Source of the DNA: Tubiluchus corallicola | Lineage: Eukaryota > Priapulida > Priapulimorpha > Priapulimorphida > Tubiluchidae | Assembly: GCA_030141605.1 (NCBI GenBank) | Contig: JAQGDQ010000158.1 | Span: 310,001 to 374,000 of the forward strand | DNA length: 64,000 nt | Direction of reading: 5' to 3' | Shown here: one piece after another, positions 45,520-62,710 of the stretch | How the letters are laid out: every line of letters begins with the position of its first letter | How positions within the stretch are numbered: position 1 is the stretch's first letter | Position numbers and translations under genes: made by a program | Notes under the pieces: model-generated | What the model was told of the DNA's origin: nothing | The model's database searches: none | The model's input: the letters and a program-made list of their open reading frames with translations, nothing else

Positions 45520-46000
45520 CAAAAATGGCCCCAAATCTGAGGTGTACATGTGATAATTGCAATACCGTGAGGTTGGATGTATGCTGCGAGAAAAGACTGT
45601 TTTCTTTGTGAAATGTGCAAATGTTAATAAAGGTAGTGCCACTACAAACGTTACTCCTTCAGTCAAAGCCGATAACGAAATCGCACATAACAGATTAGAC
45701 ATGATCGTTTCGAAAGCTCAGTACAAGAATGGTCACTCTTTGGAAGGTAGGCTGTCAGAAAATTTAAAAAGTTTGGTCACTGTAGAAATTAACGCTTTTA
45801 GAGCAGAAGTGGATGATCAGCTCAAGGAACTAAGAGAGAGGGTTACAACTTTAGAGAACACACCTTCAAATGTTTCATCGCCCAGTGAATGGACAGCCCA
45901 AGTAGTACATTAGCGATTTTTGTCGAGATTCGAGAATTATGATGACATAATAAAACATAAAACTAAATTTGTTTTACAGAAAAAGTAACTTTATAATAAT
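45520..46000 (+). mobile_element. LINE 5' part: ORF1-like with Cys motif and coiled coil
   Basis: MAPNLRCTCDNCNTVRLDVC starts at 45524, with a CTCDNC...CC pattern typical of LINE ORF1 zinc-binding starts. A shifted frame continues through VTVEINAFRAEVDDQLKELR and ERVTTLEN, a coiled-coil-like segment (frame to 45913), and then ENYDDIIKHKTKF. Frameshifted. May be the 5' end of the LINE whose ORF2 lies at 51187-52580, with the BEL/Pao element between them. Confidence 0.55.
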
Positions 46001-46640
46001 GATGAATTATTTATAATAATGATGTATGACAATTTACAAAATTAATGTACTTTTTACAATAGGATCATCAGTATTATTAGCTCCATTAAAATCATCATAA
46101 CATTAGACTAAGTATCTAATGCTTTAGAGAGAGAAACTGTGCACACAGTTATTACAGAAATAACTGCAAGTTTAAAAATGAGACAGGTGCTGCTAAGCCT
46201 TCACAACACGAAAAAGTAATTTTTAACTTTTTAAGAAAAGCAAAGACAATTAGTTTTAATAATATCAGTAGTTTTGTAACATGTAAGGCATTGTCGTACA
46301 TGGCTCGCTAGCCCATGTAGGGCACATTGTTTACTTAGGAGAAAACAATTATTTGTCTATGTAGTGAGCTGATTCACGAGTTTGTTTATGAACTTTATAA
46401 ACTTTAGTAACATTACAACTTTACAGCAAGTTAGACTACAGTGAATCATTTTCTCACCTGACTGGTTTCTGATATGCAGAACCCAAGCTTAGCCAGTTTC
46501 AACTGATTTGAGCTTTCACAGTTTTTAATCTAGTAGTCACAACGTAGTGTACAGAAAAGACAGTCAATAATAAAGTGTTTGTGCCTCTAAAGGAGTTTGG
46601 TGTATGTTGCAACATATATTGACAAAAGCCTTTTTCACAT

Positions 46641-46658
46641 TGGCGCCAGTGCCCACTA
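46641..46658 (+). other. Candidate primer-binding site
   Basis: TGGCGCCAGTGCCC begins just after the LTR piece that ends TTTTTCACA. TGG plus GCGCC is the usual form of a tRNA-3'-end complement in LTR elements. Confidence 0.6.
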
Positions 46659-46912
46659 CTACTTGGGTATGCTGTAACATTTAGAAGGACTGTGAGTAAA
46701 ATGTTTTTCATTATGCTGATTTCTGATTCACAGTAAATTCTTTTTCCTTTTACCCTCTTCTATGTGGTATCTACCTGTTTGCCTGCTATAGCATTTTGAC
46801 ATTTTCATTTAAACACAGTATTACATTGTTGCCTTTACCTTTACCTTGTGCGGGGGAGGGCTTTACACTTGTATGCTGTTTTGTAAAGGTTCTATTTGCA
46901 GTGTAAGGCAAA

Positions 46913-48232
46913 ATGCCAGTGGATACTAGAGCGCAGAAGAAGAAAAGGCTAATATCAGTAGTTGAGCAACTGACTAAGCGTGCGCAGCAAGTTCTTCGTG
47001 ACAATAATCCTTTTTTGGCAACAGAGGAAACCTTTGTTCAGCATAGAGCAGCTGTAGAAGGAGCACAAACATCCATAAAAATGTACTTCTGTGAACTAAC
47101 AAAGCATTACGATGAATTAATAGAGACAACAGATGATGAGATGGAGAAGGAAGTGGAAAGTTTTCCTTTACAGGATCAACTCCAAACTTTTGTTGAGCAA
47201 GTCGATGCAACTCGTATGCTGATTCAAGAGAAGTTGGACTAGAAAGAGAAACAAAACCAACATTAGTTCAGCCATCTGTGTCTCAGGCATATGGTTCAGC
47301 ATTAAAGTCAAGCGTTAACGCTTATGTCAAGCGTTTCAGCTACTGATGGTGATGACAGCAATGACGATGATCGTGTCACTGTTAATTCAGCAGCTACATC
47401 TGTGAGACGATGGTGCAAAGCGAAACTTCCTCAACTGCACATTGAGAAATTTAAAGGGGACCCCATGCGATGGGACTTTTTTGGGACAGATAAAGCAAAT
47501 TATTTGTCAAGTTTTCAAGAAAGCAGAGCAAAGACAACAGTTGAAGGACTTCAACCCACAGCAGGAGGCTACAGACATATGGTAGAGCTGTTAACTGAAC
47601 GCTATGAGAAACCAGAGTTAGTCAGTCAAGAGCATTTTCTCAAATTGTTCCAAATGAAGGAAGCTCCTGACATAATAATAGGACTACAGGAAGTCCATGA
47701 TGCTTGTATGGTGCATTTTCGTGCTTTACAATCACTGGGTGGGATTAGCGTACAGACAGTGTTTCCGGCGCTGCTGTATTCAAAACTTCCTCCATACGTG
47801 CGAACAGATTTAGTTCGGCGAAATGAATGCAGAGAATGGACACTGGATTCCTTAAAGCAGATGATTAAGACTGACATCGATGTCCGAACCTTGGGTGGTC
47901 AAGGACTGAGCAAAACAGAGCAAAAACCAACAAAGTCTGGTATCCAGTCTGCAGCCCATGCTTTACTAGCTGATGCCAATGCCCATGGTAATGGTAGGAA
48001 AACTAAGAAGAAGCAGCGTAGTAAGTGCATATTCTGTGGACAGTCTCATTGGGCAGATAGATGTCAGAAGTTTCCAGATATTCCTTCACGAAAAAACCGA
48101 ACCACACAATTGGGCTTGTGCACTGTTTGTCTAAAAGTGCATTGCACTACATCGTCACATTCACTTTCTAAACCATGCTTTCATTGTCAAGCTGATAATC
48201 ATAATTCAGCGATGTGTTTCCAAGCATTTTGA
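46913..48232 (+). pseudogene. BEL/Pao gag region (two open frames)
   Basis: A first frame (46913-47242) is a 109-residue charged, helical N-terminal part, ending in TAG. A second frame (47324-48232) holds the core LPQLHIEKFKGDPMRWDFF, characteristic of BEL/Pao gag (DUF1759-like). It also holds zinc knuckles: CIFCGQSHWADRC near residue 235, and the canonical CFHCQADNHNSAMC near the end. The stop between the frames means the copy is degraded. Confidence 0.8.
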
Positions 48233-48373
48233 AAGAAAGCGCCTATTTCTCAAGCCTCATCTCAGGGTTCTTCACCATCAATTGGGACACAGTCTCAAGC
48301 TTCGTTTATTCCAGGTTTACCTTGGGTACAAGCTTCTTCTTCAATTAGTTACTGTGGGAGTGAAGCAGCCACA

Positions 48374-49087
48374 TTGATGTCAGTGACACCATCAGTGTTT
48401 TTCCAGACAGCAGGTACATGGCTTTTTAATCAAGAAACTGGTCAATCAGTTCCTGTAAGGGTATTTCTTGATTCAGCTAGTTGTCGCAGCTACATATCAC
48501 AGCGTATATTTCGTGCCTTGAGTCTTCCCAATGAGCAAATTGTTCATTCTAGTATGGCTGGAATAGCATGTCAGAAGAGGAAATCTTTAATGTTACCAGT
48601 TACCAAGGTAAACTTGCAACTCTTAAATGGACAGACGATGGAGAAGGTTCATGTCCTAGAACAAATCACATGTCCAATGAAGAGAGCAGTATTGCCTGAT
48701 GTGGAGAAGTATACTCAACTAGTAGAACTTGCCCACAGAGGACTTCTTGCTGACAAATTACCAACAGTTCTTGAAGATATGGAAGTGGATGTGCTTATTG
48801 GCATGAACGGATATTGCGACTTGGTAGAAAATGTTAAAATCTGCCTTGCACCTTCAATATACTTGTGGTGGTCAAAGCTTGGATGGTTACTTTGTGGATG
48901 CACAATTCCTAATTCTGATGAAGTCTATGTGGATGAGACATCTTGTAAAAGCCTATGTGTGTCAGGCGAACCATTGAACTCAAATTATCCGGTAATAGAG
49001 GCGCAGAAGAATTTGAATCTCAAATTTCAGCAAAACCAACAGAACCAAACTGAGAGCTGTATACCTTTGGAATTAAAGATCCCCTAA
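48374..49087 (+). pseudogene. BEL/Pao aspartic protease region (DUF1758-like)
   Basis: VRVFLDSASCRSYISQRIF corresponds to the DUF1758 retropepsin site, normally LDSGS or LDTGS; here the Gly is Ala. Downstream VDVLIGMNGYCDLV is the second conserved block. Followed by a stop at 49085-49087. Confidence 0.75.
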
Positions 49088-49113
49088 TGTCGCTGATGAT
49101 GATTTAGCATTGA

Positions 49114-50798
49114 ATGAGTTCAACGAAAACATCCATTTGCAAAGATGGTCGTTACTATGTAAGATGGATGTGGAATGACGGTACCCCTCCTGAAGATTTA
49201 CCAGAAGGAAAGTCTCTTGCGTTAGGGCGCCTGCGTTCTACGTTTAAACGACTCGAAAGTCAAACTGATGTCTTGCAAATTTGCAAATGTCTTGCAAAAT
49301 CTTGCAATGAAACTATCAGCCAGCAAGAACGAATGGGTGTCATTGAACAAGTCAACGATCCTTCGAAACCTAGCTGACATAAAGTACAGTATTTGCCACA
49401 TCATTGTGTCATAACTCCAGAACGAACTACCAAACTTAGAGTTGTTATGGGTACCAACGCCAAAGCCAGAAAGGATCAACTAGCAATCAAAGGTGCAATA
49501 TACCGTGGTCCTGTATATCTGGAAGACCTAATGGGAATTCTGCAATTTCGTCTGTGATTTTAGCAGATATAGAGAAGGCTTTCCTGCAAATAGGCCTGCA
49601 AGAAGATGATCACGATGTAACAACAAGATTTTTCTGGCTAAAAGACCACACTAAGCCCCCTACAGAGGACAACTTATTGGTGTATAGATTCACACGTCTT
49701 TTGTTTGGCATGAATGCCTCGCCTTTTTTATTAGCAGCTGTGTTCACACATCATCACCACAAGAACGGCAGTCAGGTGGCTGATATGATTCGCAAAAACA
49801 TTTACGTCGACAATATTTCATACGGTGTACACTCCTTGGAAGGTGCCAACAACTTCTATAAGGAGAGTAAAGAAATAGTTTCCCAAATGTCAATGAACCT
49901 TCCAGAATACACATCAAACTGCAGAGAGTTTATGGAATCTATCCCAGAGCATGACAGAGTCAATTCTAATCAGGTCAAGCAATTTGGGCTTGGATGGAAC
50001 ATTAAAGAGGACATAATCCATTGTGTAGCACCAAAATTTGACTTGGAATCTACTCCAATTAAAAGAATCATCACTCAAGCATTTGCACGGGTTTTTGATC
50101 CAATTGGAATGGTTGTAATGCCTGCAAAATTCTTAACTCAGCAAATGTGGAAGGAACAATTTGACTGGGATCAGGAACTTCCGGAAAACTACAACAGGGA
50201 TTGGAATAAAATTGCAGGCGAATTAAAAACAGTATCAGACATAACACTTGAACGCTACATCGGTTCCAACAATGAGGAATGTACTTATGATTTACATTGT
50301 TTTGCTGATGCTTCCCTTAAAGCCTTTGCTGCAGTGGTGTACCTAGTAAAGCACCAAGATGACGTCCGTTCTGCAAACTTTATCATGCCAAAAGCCAGAG
50401 TAGCTCCAAAGAAGATCATCACATTGCCAAGGCTGGAACTAATGGGTGTTTGGATTGGTGTACGTTTGCTTTCGTTTGTCAAGAAGCATCTTGGACTTGA
50501 AATCCAACAAATATACATGCGGTCAGATTCATAAATAGTTCTATGGTGGTTGCGTAGTACTCGTCTGAAAAGTTTATTTGTGGAGAATTGCATTAAAGAG
50601 ATTAAATCAAACACTGCTCTCATTTTTCGCTACATTCCTACAAATGAAAACCTGGCTGATTTAGCAACAAATGGTTGTACCGTATCACAATTGATCAGCA
50701 ACTCTGTTTGGTCCCCAGGGCCAAAAGTACAGAAAAGACAGTCAATAATAAAGTGTTTGTCACTAAAGGAGTTTGGTTTATGTTGCTATATATATTGA
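49114..50798 (+). pseudogene. BEL/Pao reverse transcriptase and RNase H region
   Basis: Frames at 49114-49377, 49381-49550, 49554-50534 and 50550-50798. Motifs: LRVVMGTNAK, ILADIEKAFLQIGLQEDD (RT first Asp), FGMNASPFLLAAVF, IYVDNIS (YVDD box changed to YVDN), RVFDPIGMV, CFADASLKAFAAVVY and LPRLELMGVWIGVRLL (RNase H), then YIPTNENLADLAT. A TAA splits RNase H after MRSDS. Catalytic Asp loss and stops make it inactive. No integrase follows. Confidence 0.85.
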
Positions 50799-50815
50799 CC
50801 AAAGCCTTTTTCACA

Positions 50816-51186
50816 ATCCAAGAGGTAGTGAAATGGATCACCTGTCTGTGAAACGAGACAAAATAAAAAATGATATACCTTAAACAAATGTTGAAATCGC
50901 CTAAAAAGTGGGTTTATTTCACTTCAACAATATTAATATTGAAGCCAAATTTAATATTGTCCGTTCTACCAGCTCAGAATAAAATTTTGTTATTTTAATT
51001 ATTCATCTTGTATTAACGTTTTTGATTATTATTATTATTACATAAACAAGGACAACGGACGGTGCCAGTACGCTTTCTTTAACAGCTCAATTCGCAATCT
51101 GTCTCTAGTGTCCTACTTGGGCTAGCCCATGTACAACGCGTCCTGCTTGGGCTAGCCCATGTACGCCAATTGTCCTGCTTCGGCTA
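50816..51186. other. Spacer with palindromic tandem units
   Basis: AT-rich up to 51050. From 51108-51188, two to three ~34-bp units carry GTCCTGCTTGGGCTAGCCCA with the palindrome GGGCTAGCCC. No gene. Confidence 0.6.
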
Positions 51187-52580
51187 GTGGGTTACTCGGC
51201 GCCCAACAATGGAGATTTAGATCATCTGCGTCCTTGTATTACTGAATTATGTAATGTTCCTTACCCTAGTACAGAAGTGGGTGATTTTATTTGCCGCTTT
51301 TTAACTAGGTTGACCACAACTACCCTGAAGCTTTACAGTATGGTATATTACTTTTTCGATTTTATTGCAGAATGTGGTTTTGGCCAATTAGTTTATGCAC
51401 CTACTAGGAATAATAATGTTCTAAACCTCGTGTTTACAAATGATGAATTGTGTTTATCAGATGTGTCAATTAATGAACCGTTTTTTACTTCCGATCATTG
51501 CACTGTTAAGTTCAGCATTTGCCCATCTCAGCAAATCGTAGCCTCCGAGCGTAAAAGCTTTTAGATTTTCAAAAAGCTAATTTTGACGGCTTTTCAAATT
51601 TTTTAAGACAAATTGACTGGTTTTTGACTTTTGAAAACTGTCACGCAGTTGATGAATTTTGGGCTAAATTTTTAGAAGTTTTACGTAATGATATTACCTT
51701 AACACGTGCCGTCCAGAACAATCTGATTTAAATAAGTACGGTCAAGCTATGTACTTAAACTGCAATGTAAAAAGAAGCTGTTCTGGCGAAGACACCATTC
51801 CAGTATTGGTAAATGTAGAATCGTGCAGCGAAGCAGGTTTCAGCAGCTATTTTTCATTTGAACTGTGTCAGCGAACACAGAATTTTGAACATAACAGTAC
51901 CTCTCTTTTCAAATACATTACTGGTAAGCGCAACTATAAATGAGGAGTTGCCCCTTTTACAATATGACGGAGATACTGTCGTAGACGACGGAACGAAGGC
52001 TCGAATTTTGTGTAACGAATTTTCAGAGGATTTTACTCTAGATAATGGGGTAGCACCTAAATTTACTCGCAGGACTTCTTGTGGCGTTGTCAAATGTAGT
52101 ATTACTATTTACTGTTGTGTCCATGAAGCATGTGGTCTCTGACAACAGACGTGGTCTATGAAGCATGTGGTCTCTAACAACAGACGTGGTTTATGAAGCA
52201 TGTGGTCTCTAACAACAGACGTGGTCTATGAAGCATGTGGTCTCTGACAACAGACGTGGTCTATGAAGCAGTTAAAAAGATAAATTGTATAACCAGCCAC
52301 CCGTCTGTTTTCTAGACTTGCTGGTCAACTTTATGTAGCATTAGTAAACATTTTTGAAATTTCTTTTCAAACTCATGCCCTGCCTAGCCTTTGGTTGTGT
52401 GCCGACATCGTCCCAATATTTAAAAAAGATGACCATGCAGACCCTCTTAATTACCGCCCCATTTCGCTAACTTGTGTAGCTTGCAAGGTGATCGAAATTT
52501 GTACTTAAGATGAACGTTTACATTATGAGTTTATTACAGTAAATCAACTTTTCTCTTGCCCCGATGAAAAAAGATTGTCA
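51187..52580 (+). mobile_element. Decayed LINE: endonuclease and RT pieces
   Basis: The endonuclease C-terminal part reads ECGFGQLVYAPTRNNNVLNL and FFTSDHCTVKFSI (SDH box) in frame 51187-51564. The RT start appears at about 52390-52500 as LADIVPIFKKDDHADPLNYR, PISLTCVACKVIE (PV.K..d....NYRPISLT motif). The connecting sequence is frame-broken and interrupted by a 35-bp repeat array. Ends at the boundary of duplicated sequence upstream of desaturase copy 2. Confidence 0.8.
52123..52270. repeat. 35-bp tandem repeat, four copies plus partial
   Basis: Units of 35 bp (ATGAAGCATGTGGTCTCT plus GACAACAGACGTGGTCT) occur four times from 52123, then a partial copy. It lies inside the LINE-derived sequence. 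Confidence 0.9.
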
Positions 52581-52740
52581 ACATGAAAAGAATCGTGCAG
52601 TCCAATAAGGCCAAGACTGCCTGCATATTAAACCAAATATTGCTTAGTTTGAGCAATCCGAGTATTTTAAAAAATAATGGTCATAAAGTTTTGTTTCACT
52701 TTAACTTTTTTGCATGTAGAAAATTGACACAAACACCGCA

Positions 52741-57653
<4,913 letters not shown>

Positions 57654-57970
57654 GAGTAATGAAGTGTGCAGTGTTCTGCGTGCACAATGAGTTTTGTTGT
57701 ACTTAATTACAGAAACGTGAAAAATCTTGGGAGGTCTTTTTTCGATTTGGTTGCTAATGCTTTTCCTTAATTGTGTGAAATGCCATGGACAAGTTTCACA
57801 AATTTACTTCCACATATTATGTGTAACTCTGTAACAGCTTTGGTGTCTTTAGTAGTACATGTAGTGCACGAATTATCACGTCAGTTAGGTGGCACAAAGT
57901 TTGGCTAAGACCACGAAAAAGACAAAGAAAACACGAAAAGTTGCAATTATGCGAAATTACATTTTTGTTG

Positions 57971-58337
57971 CTGTAAAGCAAAGTTGCAGTTATATGAAAT
58001 TGCATCTTGTTGCTGTAATGTAACTTGCCATTTTCTCCAGTGATTTTTTGACAACCCCCATTCTTTACCTTCTGCCATATTTCCATCTGGCCTTCTGTTC
58101 TTCAATCTGGGCTAGCAGTCTGAGTGACAGAAAGATGACTAGTAGCTGAAGAAAGAAATTGGTTACACGTTTTGATATCAGTCTCTTTCAATCTCTCTCC
58201 ATCTCTCTCTCTCTCCTGCCTCCTTTCTCTCTCTCTCTCTCTCTCTCGCTTTCTCTCTCTCCTGCCTCCTTTCGCTCTCTCTCTCTCTCTCTCTCGCTTT
58301 CTCTCTCTCTCTCGCTTTCTCTCTCTCCTGCCGTCTT

Positions 58338-58398
<61 letters not shown>

Positions 58399-61300
58399 GT
58401 CTTTCCATCTGCTCTCTTTCCCACTCTATCTTCTTTAAGTACAACACTTCTCTATTAAACGGCAAAAACAAACTGGTAATCAGCAAGACTTGATACCGCT
58501 AAAATAATTCATTGCCTAAATTAATAAAATTTGTTGGATTTAAATGTTTGTCATCTACGTTTCTTCTCTGTTTCTATTGCTGCGTATTTACTGCTTATTC
58601 AGCGACACAATTTGCTGCCTATTTTCTTGGTAAGTTATGTGGAAAAGCCAAAAAATAATATGTAGGCCTACAGTACAACTTTCCTAACACCGATCTGGTG
58701 TATAAGAGATCTACGTATCCTCATCGAGCGAGTGACAGAAGTTACTTCGTTTGGTGACGACCCCTTTGCAACTAATTTATAGTTTATTCAAGTAGATTTA
58801 CTAACTGTTATCATTTGCTTTCATACATATGCATGGGCAAGGCAGTTCACAAATTAAATAATTATTAATAAAATAAAAGTTTACGTTGTTGGGCCTGAAA
58901 TACTAAAAGACACTTGTAACTTGTAAATTCTGAGCTAATTCAACAGATAAAAGCTGTATTAGAAGCGAATAAGTCGAGCGGCGTTTGTAAACACCTTATT
59001 CTTTCATTTTTTATAATTTTACTTGTTAAAAACTCTCGTGATTGGCTAAAGCGTAAGACGAATTCAAGCGGCGGACTTAAGTGGAGTCCAAGACGCTTTT
59101 ATGAATTCCAACTAACAGCCAAATCATGACAACCAGCGAGGACTTAAATGCACTCTAAAGCAGGTACATGAATACGATTTGCGACACTGTCTCAGAGGTG
59201 TTGTAAACCCCATTCACTTAGCTATCTTAGTGAGAGAAAGAGAGGATTATTTCTTATTGTCTACAGTTTTTAATTATACTATGTAGTAAATGTTTGCTTT
59301 CATGTGGCTATTTGGACCGTAACAATAACCGTGCCATAACAATAATCGCTATCACTAATCATTATCGCCATTGTCATCATCGCCGTCATCATCACCATTG
59401 TTACTACCATGCATTATATTAATGCATAATCATCACAGCGCACAAAATTGAACACAGTAATGGTGAGGTGGATGATAAACCCCACTTAAGACAACCAAAC
59501 AGTCATAAGTACAGTACACGAATCCGGGGCCAGGGCACTTGGTTTCTTGAGTTGATGTAATGCTATATTATTCTATATTAAAAAGGTCAATAAGTAATGA
59601 GATCTGTCTGAGTACACAAGAGGCAGTTGTGTTTTAAAAAATACGTTTTTTGTTTATACCATATTATATGGAACTGTGGCGGCTCGTAGTTAAAATTAGC
59701 GGGGGTGCTGTTTCAGAAGATTTTTAGCCATGGTTTTAATACTGTGTAAAATGTAACGAACATATGTAATTTTAATGTTGCAGTTATGTTTGAAGATCAG
59801 GTGCTGAACGGTCTCTTTTTTCTTAACTGCAACTTTCTCATGGAGAGACAACTATGAAAAAGTTAAGCTGTTGCAGTTCACTTACAGTCACAGAACTTAT
59901 TTCTTGGGGATGCAAGACGCCCATTATTAAATAATTTATGTTTTAAGCACCTACGCCAAGTTTACATTTATCACATTCAAGAATATGTCGGTACACGGCA
60001 AGCACGTGGCAATTGTTACCGTGTTTGAGACAGTATTTTTCTACCTAGTAGTAGACACTAGCGTACAGGGCGTTTTCTGAGACATGTGCGCATGGCCGCA
60101 TGCGCACAACGGTAAAACACCGCATTGCTTAGGCTGTGAAGCAAACAGTACTACCCTCACGTGCTCCGGTTCCGCACAAGCACAAAAAAGAATTAAAGAA
60201 AAAAGACTTATTATGTTGAATATTATCAACAATAATGAGTGAAAACAGGGGGTGCTGCAGTACCTATACACTGATATGAAAAGACTTTACTTTACCTTCT
60301 GTTGTTACTAAATGATTGCCAATCTTTGTTTTTACTGTTTTGGGTAATGTGGATTTTTGGATGGAAAAATCTAATTATGATTAAAACATAGATTGCATAT
60401 ACAAAACAGTGTTTTCGACAGTTTTATTTCGTCAATTGACTGTCTGCAGTGTTTTCACCAGTCCGATTAACCTGTCTATGTCTGTTGTCGACCAAAACTC
60501 AACGACACACATCACATCTCGAATAATTTCACGCATATCTATTATGTCTTTTAAAACACTAACTCCACTTTTAACATCAAAAGAAATGTAAGTCCCAATG
60601 TTGTTATAAATAAAAAATGTCAGTAGGTAGAGACAGCAAATTTTGAGTCCCAAATCTTATTTTTGAGCGCAAGGTTTTGATAACAAAAGACGAAAACAGG
60701 TTAATCAGGCAGTAAGAAAGAAGAGCAATGATAAAAGCAATTCTCCGAGCAAAATTTGCCAACGCAGTGACTAGCCAGGTTCCATAAGAAACTATAGAAG
60801 CTACAGCAGTATATTGTTTAAATAATTTAACTGCAAGTCTGGATGAATTTGGCCAAAACCAGCTTTAAAAACATTAAAGTAATAATTTGTAAGACTACAG
60901 AAACACTAAGAGCATGCATTTGCAGATTTCACAAGATCATTCTTCACACAAAGGTGGATGTCTGTTCATTAACATACTCTCGTTATTTTTCTTAAAACCC
61001 TAGGAGTCTTTATCTATCCAGCAAAGATTTGTGACTTTGGCATTTTGCTTCTACTTTATTGCCATAATCCTGTTTTAACACTTTCAACCCATTCAGATGA
61101 CAACCCCTCACTTTTTGAAACATCCTAAATGTACACCACTTTTTCCCAATTACCTACACATGTAAAAGACAGACTACTAGTTCAGTACTACAGAAAGAGT
61201 TGACTGACAAAGCCTTTCCCCTAATTTTCGTTCTTTTGCTCCTATCTTTGACCCTAAGAGTCCCAAACTTCAGGGTGACTGTCTTTCAACAATATCCCGA

Positions 61301-62700
61301 TATTTATGATAATAAATTTGAACTCAATTTAAAATCCCAGAAAGAACAATTGCAAAACCGATGAACGTGTACTGAATTCTGATAACAGACAGGGTGACAT
61401 TTCACTAAACCATTGTGTACGCCTTTGTATTATAGATAATTAATTAATCGCTTGTGGAAAATTTAGGCTCAAAATTAATCAAAGTAAAATTAGTTAGAAG
61501 AAACATTCTAATCTCACTGATCTAACATTGAAAATGCTGAATGTGGTTGACCAGCTGAGCGATGGCTAGTCGTGTAAGGTGTCAGTAATGTATGCAAATG
61601 GTCCGTGGTTAACCGCATTTCAACTTTTCACATTTCGTGTTTTTCAAGTTTGGTATCAAAATATAATTAACTGTGGGGTTGAAACAACATTAATAGTCTT
61701 GATATTAAGACTGTAAGAATTCATTTCAATACATAACTCTTACAAAGTGCTAAATTCTATGTAAAAGAAGTTTTATTTCTGAATATACACTTAAATACTT
61801 AATTTACAATTCCTGGAAAATAATAATGAATTTGATACTTTGTGCACTACAATTTAAACAAGTATTTATCACAGCAAGTCAAAATCATTAAAACAATCAA
61901 CAACGCCATTAACATAATCACAGAATCTGATTTCACGTTCACATTTTTATAACTTACTCAGTACTTATACTGAAAGATACACAAGTGTTAAGAAATCTTC
62001 ACAATACATATAACATATTTATACTATACTTTCAGGATAAATTAACTTTTACAAAACAATTAGATAAATTTGCAAGAAATATATATTTAAAACTTTAGTC
62101 ACGAAAATATTTATTTGTAAATAAAATCAGGTAGCGATTACTGCCATCACATGACATTCAGACGTTATAGCGCCAACTAGAAATCACAGTAATCAGCAAT
62201 CAATTATCTTATCAAAATTATGGACATTCAGCTCTTCCTTCCTAGATAATCATCTTGCGTTAATTATCATCTAAATCAAATGATCTAGAAAAATTATTTC
62301 TTTAATTTTACTTCTGAACTACTGCTAGCAAAGTTACATAACATTCTAATGTGCTAAACTACCTTTATTAACCAGCTTTATAAATTGAAGGGATAAAGAG
62401 GACTATTTCTAACACACAATAAGAAACGATGACAATGTTTACGACAAGTTAGCATAATTATTAGTACTCCGAGATTAGGATGCAAAATCAATGCATCAAA
62501 TCATATATCACATCATTGCCACATGTCACAAATACTTTGACAGCTCTCAGATTTCCAGGTCACAAAAATAAATCATAAGAAAGTAAATTGCATTGGCCTT
62601 CAGAAGTTCTGTTTATAAAAATCAACCGAAACTGTATGTACGATCGGTACAGAAAGCTCTTTCCACAAATATTTCATAGTTACTCATATACAGTTGTGTG
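57971..62700. other. Gene-poor intergenic region
   Basis: Apart from the CT-rich tract (58180-58400) I see no exon, RNA gene or intact element. A short ATC-rich tract lies at 59330-59400. The right part (61700-62650) is very AT-rich and may hold the 3'UTR of the minus-strand receptor-like gene. Confidence 0.5.
58180..58400. repeat. (CT)n tract with nested minisatellite
   Basis: CT dinucleotide interrupted by recurrent CTCCTGCCTCCTTTC and CTCGCTTTCTC blocks, giving a ~60-bp higher-order period. Spurious Ser/Leu and Arg/Glu frames result. Confidence 0.9.
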
Positions 62701-62710
62701 TATCTGCTGA

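Larger units (their letters stand above)
46549..50815 (+). mobile_element. Decayed BEL/Pao LTR retrotransposon
   Basis: Order: LTR 3' end (46549-46639), primer-binding-like TGGCGCC at 46641, gag (46913-48232), aspartic protease region (48374-49087), RT and RNase H (49114-50798), then a second copy of the LTR end (50727-50815). The two LTR pieces match over about 90 bp with several differences. Stops separate the open frames, and no integrase or full 3' LTR is present. The pol frame runs directly into the LTR copy at a shared GTACAGAAAAGAC, indicating an internal deletion. Upstream LTR limit and target duplication not fixed. Confidence 0.85.

Noticed and set aside
59660-60270. Possible hAT-type transposon with GGGGGTGCTG motifs
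   Set aside because: The two GGGGGTGCTG motifs are in the same orientation and no inverted ends, target duplication or transposase were found.
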